DNA of 64,000 bases, from positions 496,001-560,000 of the forward strand of contig JANCRA010000125.1 of NCBI GenBank assembly GCA_024362935.1, in the 5' to 3' direction. This DNA is from Setophaga petechia (Eukaryota; Chordata; Aves; Passeriformes; Parulidae). Both the position numbers and the translations under genes were made by a program. Positions 1 through 9,746 of the stretch are shown piece after piece; position 1 is the stretch's first letter, and each line of letters starts with the position of its first letter. Below the pieces are notes generated by a model, which was not told the origin of the DNA, did not search any database, and saw only the letters and a list, made by a program, of their open reading frames with translations.

Positions 1-409
1 CATCGACTTCTAGAGATTGCAGGCAGGTGTGCAGAGTGTTTTGCAAGAAGCCAAAGAAAGTTGTCTAAAATTCTTTCCATTCGAATAGTAATGTGCATGG
101 AAAAGGCAGGAAGAGTGGAAAGGTACTGTTTTCTATCACTTTGCAAGCTGGGCACACAATCCCAGTGTTGTGCATCTATTAGCTTTGCAGTGCACTGCAG
201 TAACTGCCTGTGGTAACCTATATCTAAGCAAAAAGCTTTTTCACGATCTCTCACTAGGAGAAAATGTTCCTGCTCATTAAACAACTTCCATCGTGCTGTA
301 CAGGTTGCACAGAGGGCTGCAGAATGTTTTGCAGCAAGAAAAAGAAAGTTGTCTAAGACGCCTTCCTTTCAAGTATTAATGCGAAGGGAAAGGCAAGACA
401 GTGGGAAAG
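1..409. repeat. Partial core at window edge: tail of subunit D plus subunit E
   Basis: Bases 1-123 match the last part of subunit D in the complete cores (the GACTTCTAGAGATTGCAGG stretch and the GAAGCCAAAGAAAG stretch). Bases 124-409 are a complete 286-bp subunit E, recognised by GGGCACACAATCCC, GCACTGCAGTAACTGCC and CTCACTAGGAGAAAATG. Subunits A-C of this core lie outside the window. Confidence 0.93.
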
Positions 410-2125
410 TACTGTTTTCTAGCACTTTGCAAGCTGCTAACACAATCGCAGTGCTGTGTAGCAGTTAGCTTTTCAGTGCACTGCAGTAAGAGTTTCTTGT
501 CACCTACATCTAAGCAAATAGCTTTTTCACTATGTCTCGCAAGGAGAAAACCTTCTTGCTCACTAAACATCTCCTATCGTGTTCTAGAAGTTGCACAGGC
601 GGCTGCAGTGTGTTTTGCAAAATGTAAAAGAAAGTTGTCTAAGACGCCTTCCTTTTAAGTATTAATGTGAAGGGAAAGGCAAGAGAGTGGGAAAGTACTG
701 TTTTCTAGCACTTTGCAGGCTGCTCACACAATCCCAGTTCTGTGTAGCAGTTAGCTTTTCAGTGCACTGCAGTAAGTGTTTCTTGTCACCTGCATCTAAG
801 CAAATAGCTGTATCACTCTGTCTAGCAAGGAGAAAACCATCTTGCTCACTAAACATCTCCTATCGTGTTCTAGAAGTTGAACAGAGGGCTGCAGTGTGTT
901 CTGTAACAAGAAAAAGAAAGTTGTCTAAGACGCCTTCCTTTCAAGTATTAATGTGAAGGGAAAGGCAAGAGAGTGGGAAAGTACTGTTTTCTAGAACTTT
1001 GCAAGCTGCTAACACAGTACTAGTGCTGTGTAGCAGTTATCTTTTCAGTGCAGTGCAGTAAGTCTTTCTTGTCACCTACATCTAAGCAAAAAGCTTTTTC
1101 ACTATGTCTCGCAAGGAGAAAACCTTCCTGCTCACTAAACAACTTCCATCGTGTTGTAGATGTTGCAGAGAGGGCTGCAGAGTTTTTTGACACAAGAAAA
1201 AGAAAGTTGTCTAAGATGCCTTCCTTTCAAGTATTAATGTGAAGGGAAAGGCAAGAGAGTGGGAAAGTACTGTTTTCTAGCACTTTGCAAGCTGCTAACA
1301 GAATATCAGTGCTGTATAGCAGTTAGCTTTTCAGTGCACTGCAGTAAGTGTTTCTTGTCACCTACATCTGAGCAAATAGCTTTTTCACTATGTCTCGCAA
1401 GAAGAAAACCTTCTTGCTCACTAAACATCTCCTATCGTGTTCTAGAAGTTGCACAGACGGCTGCAGTGTGTTTTGCAAAATGTAAAAGAAAGTTGTCTAA
1501 GACGCCTTCCTTTTAAGTATTAATGTGAAGGGAAAGGCAAGAGAGTGGGAAAGTACTGTTTTCTAGCACTTTGCAGGCTGCTAACACAATCACAGTTCTG
1601 TGTAGCAATTAGCTGTTCAGTGCACTGCAGTAAGTGTTTCTTGTCACCTACATCTAAGCAAATAGCTTTTTCACTATGTCTCGCAAGGAGAAAACCTTCC
1701 TGCTCACTAAACAACTTCCATCGTGTTGTAGATGTTGCATAGAGGGCTGCAGAGTTTTTTGACACAAGAAAAAGTAAGTTGTCTAAGACGCCTTCCTTTC
1801 AAGTATTAATGTGAAGGGAAAGGCAAGAGAGTGGGAAAGTACTGTTTTCTAGCACTTTGCAGGCTGCTAACACAATCGCAGTGCGGTGTACCAATTAACT
1901 TGTCACTGCACTGCAGTAAGGGTTTCTTGTCACCTATATCTAAGCAAAAAGCTTTTTCACTATGTCTCGCAAGGAGAAAACCTTCTTGCTCACTAAACAT
2001 TTCCTATCTTGTTCTAGAAGTTGCACAGAGGGCTGCAGTGTGTTTTGACACAAGAAAAAGAAAGTTGTCTAAGACGCCTTCCTTTCAAGTGTTAATGTGA
2101 AGGGAAAGGCAAGAGAGTGGGAAAG
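410..2125. repeat. Variable block 0: six monomers v1-v2-v3-v4-v5-v6
   Basis: Six 286-bp monomers start at 410 (v1), 696 (v2), 982 (v3), 1268 (v4), 1554 (v5) and 1840 (v6). This is the reference order against which the other blocks are compared. The v5 copy carries GAAAAAGTAAG rather than GAAAAAGAAAG near its end. The v6 copy has AATCGCAG and ends in AAGTGTTAATG, the subtype that normally precedes an X-type core. Confidence 0.93.
434..464. other. Imperfect hairpin in the monomer (representative copy)
   Basis: CTGCTAACAC at 434-443 pairs with GTGTAGCAG at 456-464, with a single bulged A and a 12-base loop. As RNA the stem could extend by one G.U and one A-U pair. It is present with small changes in most v1, v3, v4, x2, x3 and x5 copies. 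It is weakened in v5 (AGCAA) and destroyed in v6 (GTACCAA). A biological role is not shown. Confidence 0.45.
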
Positions 2126-3712
2126 TACTGTTTTCTAGCACTTTGAAAGCTGCTTACCCAATCCCAGTTTTGTGCCGCTTCGTAGTTCGCCGTTCAGAAG
2201 CTGCCGCCGTCTCTTTTTCCCGGAGAAGGAGAAGACGCTTCTTGGCGCGAAGAATCTGGTGTCGTTACGCCGATCGCGGCGTGGTCCGGAGAACAGCTAC
2301 GGCCGAGAGACAGCCGGAAGCGGCGCTTAAAGGCACAGTGCTCCGTCTCCTGGTCTTTAGCGTCTCCTGCCGGCTACACCTTAGCAAAAAGCTTTTTCAT
2401 TATGTCTCGCCAGGAGAAACTGTGTCTGTTCACAAAAAACCTCCCATCGTGCTCTAGAGGTTGCAGGCAGCTCTGCAGAGTGTTTTGCAACAAGAAAAAG
2501 TAACTTGTCCAAAAAAGCCATCAATTCGAATGTTCCTGGAAAGGGAAAATGCAGGAGAGCGGATAGGTACTGTTTTCTACCAGTTTGCAAGCTGGACACA
2601 CAATCCCAGTGTTATACTACGATTGACTTTGCAGTGCACTGTAATAATTGCCTATTGTTACTACATCTAAGCCAATAGCGTTTGCATTATATCTCTTCAG
2701 GAGAAACTGTACCAGTTCAGAAAACAACTCTCATTTTTTCTACAAGTTGCACGGAGGTGTGCAGAGTGTTTTGCAAGAAGCAAAAGAAAGTTGTCCAAAA
2801 CTGCTGCCATTCGAATAGTAATGCGAATGGAAAAGGCAGGAGAGTGGAAAGGTGCTGTTTTCTATCTGTTTGTAAGCTGCTTACACAATCCCAGAGTTGT
2901 GCAGCAATTAGTTTTTCAGTGCACTGTAGTAGGTGCCTCTTTTCACCTGCATCTAAGCAAATTGCTTTTTCCCCATGTCTCGCAAGGAGAAACTGAGCCA
3001 GTTCAGAAAACATCTCCCATCGAGTTCTAGAGATTGCAGGCAGGTGTGCAGAGTGTTTTGCAAGAAGCAAAAGAAAGTTGTCTAAAACGCCTTGCATTCA
3101 AATAGAAATGTGAATAGAAAAGGCAGGAGAAGGGAGAGGTACTGTTTTCTATCAGTTTGCAACCTGCTTACACAATCTGCGTGTTGTGCAGCAATTAGCT
3201 TGCAGTGCACTGTAGTAGGTGCCTCTTTTCACCTATATCTAAGCAAATTGCTTTTTCCCCATGTCTTGCAAAGAGAAACTGAGCCAGTTCAGAAAATATC
3301 TCCCATTGACTTCTAGAGATTGCAGGCAGGTGTGCAGAGTGTTTTGCAAGAAGCCAAAGAAAGTTGTCTAAAATTCTTTCCATTCGAATAGTAATGTGCA
3401 TGGAAAAGGCAGGAAGAGTGGAAAGGTACTGTTTTCTATCACTTTGCAAGCTGGGCACACAATCCCAGTGTTGTGCATCTATTAGCTTTGCAGTGCACTG
3501 CAGTAACTGCCTGTGGTAACCTATATCTAAGCAAAAAGCTTTTTCACGATCTCTCACTAGGAGAAAATGTTCCTGCTCATTAAACAACTTCCATCGTGCT
3601 GTACAGGTTGCACAGAGGGCTGCAGAATGTTTTGCAGCAAGAAAAAGAAAGTTGTCTAAGACGCCTTCCTTTCAAGTATTAATGCGAAGGGAAAGGCAAG
3701 AGAGTGGGAAAG
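2126..3712. repeat. HOR core 1 (A-B-C-D-E, 1587 bp), X haplotype
   Basis: First complete core. A is 2126-2567, B 2568-2852, C 2853-3139, D 3140-3426 and E 3427-3712. The CpG-dense part of A is 2174-2377. A is 156 bp longer than a monomer because of this GC-rich stretch. X haplotype is defined in B/C by GCGTTTGCATTATATC, CCATTCGAATAG and GAGAGTGGAAAGG. A carries GTCGTTACG and GTGGTCCGG. B-E lack the AGTACT (ScaI) site present at the start of A and of most variable monomers; they read GGTACTG or GGTGCTG instead. Confidence 0.95.
2174..2377. other. CpG-dense GC-rich segment of subunit A (representative of 17 copies)
   Basis: About 25 CpGs in about 204 bp, against about 3-5 CpGs per 286-bp monomer elsewhere. 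It contains a hairpin-forming inverted repeat, ACGCCG-ATCG-CGGCGT, at 2267-2282. Other copies lie at 4905-5108, 8208-8411, 11511-11714, 14242-14445, 19547-19750, 22278-22481, 25295-25498, 28598-28801, 31901-32104, 39207-39410, 42224-42427, 51533-51736, 54550-54753, 57281-57484, 58868-59071 and 61598-61801. High CpG retention inside a CpG-depleted satellite resembles a small CpG island. Promoter or boundary activity is a guess that the sequence alone does not prove. Confidence 0.8.
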
Positions 3713-4856
3713 TACTGTTTTCTAGCACTTTGCAGGCTGCTAACACAATCGCAGTGCTGTGTAGCAGTTAGCTTTTCAGTGCACTGCAGTAAGAGTTTCT
3801 TGTCACCTACATCTAAGCAAATAGCTTTTTCACTATGTCTCGCAAGGAGAAAACCTTCCTGCTCACTAAACAACTTCCATCGTGTTGTAGATGTTGCACA
3901 GAGGGCTTCAGAGTGTTCTCTAAAAAGAAAAAGAAAGTTGTCTAAGACGCCTTCCTTTCAAGTATTAATGTGAAGGGAAAGGCAAGAGAGTGGGAAAGTA
4001 CTGTTTTCTAGCACTTTGCAAGCTGCTAACACAATATCAGTGCTGTGTAGCAGTTAGCTTTTCAGTGCACTGCAGTAAGTGTTTCTTGTCACCTACATCT
4101 AAGCAAATAGCTTTTTCACTATGTCTCGCAAGGAGAAAACCTTCTTGCTCACTAAACATCTCCTATCGTGTTCTAGAAGTTGCACAGACGGCTGCAGTGT
4201 GTTTTGCAAAATGTAAAAGAAAGTTGTCTAAGACGCCTTCCTTTTAAGTATTAATGTGAAGGGAAAGGCAAGAGAGTGGGAAAGTACTGTTTTCTAGCAC
4301 TTTGCAGGCTGCTAACACAATCCCAGTTCTGTGTAGCAAATAGCTGTTCAGTGCACTGCAGTAAGTGTTTCTTGTCACCTACATCTAAGCAAATAGCTTT
4401 TTCACTATGTCTCGCAAGGAGAAAACCTTCCTGCTCACTAAACAACTTCCATCGTGTTGTAGATGTTGCATAGAGGGCTGCAGAGTTTTTTGACACAAGA
4501 AAAAGAAAGTTGTCTAAGATGCCTTCCTTTCAAGTATTAATGTGAAGGGAAAGGCAAGAGAGTGGGAAAGTACTGTTTTCTAGCACTTTGCAGGCTGCTA
4601 ACACAATCCCAGTGCGGTGTACCAATTAACTTGTCACTGCACTGCAGTAAGGGTTTCTTGTCACCTATATCTAAGCAAATAGCTTTTTCACTATGTCTCG
4701 CAAGGAGAAAACCTTCTTGCTCACTAAACATTTCCTATCTTGTTCTAGAAGTTGCACAGAGGGCTGCAGTGTGTTTTGACACAAGAAAAAGAAAGTTGTC
4801 TAAGACGCCTTCCTTTCAAGTATTAATGTGAAGGGAAAGGCAAGAGAGTGGGAAAG
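3713..4856. repeat. Variable block 1: v1g-v4-v5-v6
   Basis: Monomers start at 3713, 3999, 4285 and 4571. The first is a chimera: its 5' part is v1 (AATCGCAG, GTAAGAG), its 3' part is x1-like (GGCTTCAGAGTGTTCTCTAAAAAG). Relative to the six-monomer block, v2 and v3 are missing with register kept. v6 is the AATCCCAG/AAGTATTAATG subtype and precedes a Y core. Confidence 0.92.
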
Positions 4857-6443
4857 TACTGTTTTCTAGCACTTTGAAAGCTGCTTACCCAATCCCAGTT
4901 TTGTGCCGCTTCGTAGTTCGCCGTTCAGAAGCTGCCGCCGTCTCTTTTTCCCGGAGAAGGAGAAGACGCTTCTTGGCGCGAAGAATCTGGTGTCCTTACG
5001 CCGATCGCGGCGTGCTCCGGAGAACAGCTACGGCCGAGAGACACCCGGAAGCGGCGCTTAAAGGCACAGTGCTCCGTCTCCTGGTCTTTAGCGTCTCCTG
5101 CCGGCTACACCTTAGCAAAAAGCTTTTTCATTATGTCTCGCCAGGAGAAACTGTGTCTGTTCACAAAAAACCTCCCATCGTGCTCTAGAGGTTGCAGGCA
5201 GCTCTGCAGAGTGTTTTGCAACAAGAAAAAGTAACTTGTCCAAAAAAGCCATCAATTCGAATGTTCCTGGAAAGGGAAAATGCAGGAGAGCGGATAGGTA
5301 CTGTTTTCTACCAGTTTGCAAGCTGGACACACAATCCCAGTGTTATACTACGATTGACTTTGCAGTGCACTGTAATAATTGCCTATTGTTACTACATCTA
5401 AGCCAATAGCATTTGTATTATATCTCTTCAGGAGAAACTGTACCAGTTCAGAAAACAACTCTCATTTTTTCTACAAGTTGCACGGAGGTGTGCAGAGTGT
5501 TTTGCAAGAAGCAAAAGAAAGTTGTCCAAAACTGCTGCCATTTGAATAGTAATGCGAATGGAAAAGGCAGGAGAGTAGAAAGGTGCTGTTTTCTATCTGT
5601 TTGTAAGCTGCTTACACAATCCCAGAGTTGTGCAGCAATTAGTTTTTCAGTGCACTGTAGTAGGTGCCTCTTTTCACCTGCATCTAAGCAAATTGCTTTT
5701 TCCCCATGTCTCGCAAGGAGAAACTGAGCCAGTTCAGAAAACATCTCCCATCGAGTTCTAGAGATTGCAGGCAGGTGTGCAGAGTGTTTTGCAAGAAGCA
5801 AAAGAAAGTTGTCTAAAACGCCTTGCATTCAAATAGAAATGTGAATAGAAAAGGCAGGAGAAGGGAGAGGTACTGTTTTCTATCAGTTTGCAACCTGCTT
5901 ACACAATCTGCGTGTTGTGCAGCAATTAGCTTGCAGTGCACTGTAGTAGGTGCCTCTTTTCACCTATATCTAAGCAAATTGCTTTTTCCCCATGTCTTGC
6001 AAAGAGAAACTGAGCCAGTTCAGAAAATATCTCCCATCGACTTCTAGAGATTGCAGGCAGGTGTGCAGAGTGTTTTGCAAGAAGCCAAAGAAAGTTGTCT
6101 AAAATTCTTTCCATTCGAATAGTAATGTGCATGGAAAAGGCAGGAAGAGTGGAAAGGTACTGTTTTCTATCACTTTGCAAGCTGGGCACACAATCCCAGT
6201 GTTGTGCATCTATTAGCTTTGCAGTGCACTGCAGTAACTGCCTGTGGTAACCTATATCTAAGCAAAAAGCTTTTTCACGATCTCTCACTAGGAGAAAATG
6301 TTCCTGCTCATTAAACAACTTCCATCGTGCTGTACAGGTTGCACAGAGGGCTGCAGAATGTTTTGCAGCAAGAAAAAGAAAGTTGTCTAAGACGCCTTCC
6401 TTTCAAGTATTAATGCGAAGGGAAAGGCAAGAGAGTGGGAAAG
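4857..6443. repeat. HOR core 2 (A-B-C-D-E, 1587 bp), Y haplotype
   Basis: A 4857-5298, B 5299-5583, C 5584-5870, D 5871-6157, E 6158-6443; CpG-dense segment 4905-5108. Y haplotype: GCATTTGTATTATATC, CCATTTGAATAG and GAGAGTAGAAAGG in B/C. A carries GTCCTTACG, GTGCTCCGG and GAGACACCCGG. Confidence 0.95.
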
Positions 6444-8159
6444 TACTATTTTCTATCACTTTGAGAGCTGCTAACACAATCCCAGTGCTGTGTACCAATT
6501 AACTTGTCACTGCACTGCAGTAAGTGTTTCTTGTCACCTACATCTAAGCAAATAGCTTTTTCACTATGTCTCGCAAGGAGAAAACCTTCTTGCTCACTAA
6601 ACATCTCCTATCGTGTTCTAGAAGTTGCACAGACGGCTGCAGTGTGTTTTGCAAAATGTAAAAGAAAGTTGTCTAAGACGCCTTCCTTTTAAGTATTAAT
6701 GTGAAGGGAAAGGCAAGAGAGTGGGAAAGTACTGTTTTCTAGCACTTTGCAGGCTGCTCACACAATCCCAGTTCTGTGTAGCAGTTAGCTTTTCAGTGCA
6801 CTGCAGTAAGTGTTTCTTGTCACCTGCATCTAAGCAAATAGCTGTATCACTCTGTCTAGCAAGGAGAAAACCTTCTTGCTCACTAAACATCTCCTATCGT
6901 GTTCTAGAAGTTGAACAGAGGGCTGCAGTGTGTTCTGTAACAAGAAAAAAAAAGTTGTCTAAGACGCCTTCCTTTCAAGTACTAATGTGAAGGGAAAGGC
7001 AAGAGAGTGGGAAAGTACTGTTTTCTAGAACTTTGCAAGCTGCTAACACAGTACTAGTGCTGTGTAGCAGTTATCTTTTCAGTGCAGTGCAGTAAGTGTT
7101 TCTTGTCACCTACATCTAAGCAAAAAGCTTTTTCACTATGTCTCGCAAGGAGAAAACCTTCCTGCTCACTAAACAACTTCCATCGTGTTGTAGATGTTGC
7201 AGAGAGGGCTGCAGAGTTTTTTGACACAAGAAAAAGAAAGTTGTCTAAGATGCCTTCCTTTCAAGTATTAATGTGAAGGGAAAGGCAAGAGAGTGGGAAA
7301 GTACTGTTTTCTAGCACTTTGCAAGCTGCTAACAGAATATCAGTGCTGTATAGCAGTTAGCTTTTCAGTGCACTGCAGTAAGTGTTTCTTGTCACCTACA
7401 TCTGAGCAAATAGCTTTTTCACTATGTCTCGCAAGGAGAAAACCTTCTTGCTCACTAAACATCTCCTATCGTGTTCTAGAAGTTGCACAGACGGCTGCAG
7501 TGTGTTTTGCAAAATGTAAAAGAAAGTTGTCTAAGACGCCTTCCTTTTAAGTATTAATGTGAAGGGAAAGGCAAGAGAGTGGGAAAGTACTGTTTTCTAG
7601 CACTTTGCAGGCTGCTAACACAATCACAGTTCTGTGTAGCAATTAGCTGTTCAGTGCACTGCAGTAAGTGTTTCTTGTCACCTACATCTAAGCAAATAGC
7701 TTTTTCACTATGTCTCGCAAGGAGAAAACCTTCCTGCTCACTAAACAACTTCCATCGTGTTGTAGATGTTGCATAGAGGGCTGCAGAGTTTTTTGACACA
7801 AGAAAAAGTAAGTTGTCTAAGACGCCTTCCTTTCAAGTATTAATGTGAAGGGAAAGGCAAGAGAGTGGGAAAGTACTGTTTTCTAGCACTTTGCAGGCTG
7901 CTAACACAATCGCAGTGCGGTGTACCAATTAACTTGTCACTGCACTGCAGTAAGGGTTTCTTGTCACCTATATCTAAGCAAAAAGCTTTTTCACTATGTC
8001 TCGCAAGGAGAAAACCTTCTTGCTCACTAAACATTTCCTATCTTGTTCTAGAAGTTGCACAGAGGGCTGCAGTGTGTTTTGACACAAGAAAAAGAAAGTT
8101 GTCTAAGACGCCTTCCTTTCAAGTGTTAATGTGAAGGGAAAGGCAAGAGAGTGGGAAAG
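6444..8159. repeat. Variable block 2: v1h-v2-v3-v4-v5-v6
   Basis: Monomers start at 6444, 6730, 7016, 7302, 7588 and 7874. The first has an x1-like 5' half (TACTATTTTCTATCACTTTG, ACCAATTAACTTGTCAC) joined to a 3' part ending GACGGCTGCAG/AAAATGTAAAAG. With core 3 it forms a 3303-bp unit repeated almost unchanged by block 3 plus core 4. Confidence 0.92.
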
Positions 8160-9746
8160 TACTGTTTTCTAGCACTTTGAAAGCTGCTTACCCAATCCCA
8201 GTTTTGTGCCGCTTCGTAGTTCGCCGTTCAGAAGCTGCCGCCGTCTCTTTTTCCCGGAGAAGGAGAAGACGCTTCTTGGCGCGAAGAATCTGGTGTCCTT
8301 ACGCCGATCGCGGCGTGCTCCGGAGAACAGCTACGGCCGAGAGACAGCCGGAAGCGGCGCTTAAAGGCACAGTGCTCCGTCTCCTGGTCTTTAGCGTCTC
8401 CTGCCGGCTACACCTTAGCAAAAAGCTTTTTCATTATGTCTCGCCAGGAGAAACTGTGTCTGTTCACAAAAAACCTCCCATCGTGCTCTAGAGGTTGCAG
8501 GCAGCTCTGCAGAGTGTTTTGCAACAAGAAAAAGTAACTTGTCCAAAAAAGCCATCAATTCGAATGTTCCTGGAAAGGGAAAATGCAGGAGAGCGGATAG
8601 GTACTGTTTTCTACCAGTTTGCAAGCTGGACACACAATCCCAGTGTTATACTACGATTGACTTTGCAGTGCACTGTAATAATTGCCTATTGTTACTACAT
8701 CTAAGCCAATAGCGTTTGCATTATATCTCTTCAGGAGAAACTGTACCAGTTCAGAAAACAACTCTCATTTTTTCTACAAGTTGCACGGAGGTGTGCAGAG
8801 TGTTTTGCAAGAAGCAAAAGAAAGTTGTCCAAAACTGCTGCCATTCGAATAGTAATGCGAATGGAAAAGGCAGGAGAGTGGAAAGGTGCTGTTTTCTATC
8901 TGTTTGTAAGCTGCTTACACAATCCCAGAGTTGTGCAGCAATTAGTTTTTCAGTGCACTGTAGTAGGTGCCTCTTTTCACCTGCATCTAAGCAAATTGCT
9001 TTTTCCCCATGTCTCGCAAGGAGAAACTGAGCCAGTTCAGAAAACATCTCCCATCGAGTTCTAGAGATTGCAGGCAGGTGTGCAGAGTGTTTTGCAAGAA
9101 GCAAAAGAAAGTTGTCTAAAACGCCTTGCATTCAAATAGAAATGTGAATAGAAAAGGCAGGAGAAGGGAGAGGTACTGTTTTCTATCAGTTTGCAACCTG
9201 CTTACACAATCTGCGTGTTGTGCAGCAATTAGCTTGCAGTGCACTGTAGTAGGTGCCTCTTTTCACCTATATCTAAGCAAATTGCTTTTTCCCCATGTCT
9301 TGCAAAGAGAAACTGAGCCAGTTCAGAAAATATCTCCCATCGACTTCTAGAGATTGCAGGCAGGTGTGCAGAGTGTTTTGCAAGAAGCCAAAGAAAGTTG
9401 TCTAAAATTCTTTCCATTCGAATAGTAATGTGCATGGAAAAGGCAGGAAGAGTGGAAAGGTACTGTTTTCTATCACTTTGCAAGCTGGGCACACAATCCC
9501 AGTGTTGTGCATCTATTAGCTTTGCAGTGCACTGCAGTAACTGCCTGTGGTAACCTATATCTAAGCAAAAAGCTTTTTCACGATCTCTCACTAGGAGAAA
9601 ATGTTCCTGCTCATTAAACAACTTCCATCGTGCTGTACAGGTTGCACAGAGGGCTGCAGAATGTTTTGCAGCAAGAAAAAGAAAGTTGTCTAAGACGCCT
9701 TCCTTTCAAGTATTAATGCGAAGGGAAAGGCAAGAGAGTGGGAAAG
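8160..9746. repeat. HOR core 3 (A-B-C-D-E, 1587 bp), X haplotype
   Basis: A 8160-8601, B 8602-8886, C 8887-9173, D 9174-9460, E 9461-9746; CpG-dense segment 8208-8411. X marks in B/C; A carries GTCCTTACG, GTGCTCCGG and GAGACAGCCGG. Confidence 0.95.

Noticed and set aside
534..632. Short ATG frame beginning ATGTCTCGCAAGGAG, about 32 codons, in most monomers
   Set aside because: Very short, ends at varied places between monomer types, with no sign of selection. The DNA box itself is conserved, but coding is not supported.
401..658. Recurring + strand ORFs of 60-104 codons starting at GTGGGAAAGTACTG in nearly every monomer
   Set aside because: They use a GTG start, their ends vary with monomer type, and the reading frame changes from one monomer to the next because 286 is not divisible by three. 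I treat them as satellite shadows.
2174..2377. Foreign CpG island or gene fragment inserted into the satellite
   Set aside because: The flanks grade into monomer sequence and parts of the interior resemble monomer stretches, so a foreign origin is not the simplest reading, though not excluded.
2717..3097. Minus-strand ORF of 126 codons over B and C
   Set aside because: Overlaps + strand ORFs in other frames, has no recognisable domain, and persists only because core copies are nearly identical.
3195..3587. Minus-strand ORF of 130 codons across D and E, with two in-frame ~96-residue repeats containing KA(I/F)CLD and LLQCT
   Set aside because: The in-frame repetition is a by-product of two similar subunits about 288 bp apart. 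The frame is shortened in core 7 and broken by the 1-bp change in cores 16 and 17. The 286-bp period is not a multiple of three, so the frame cannot continue.
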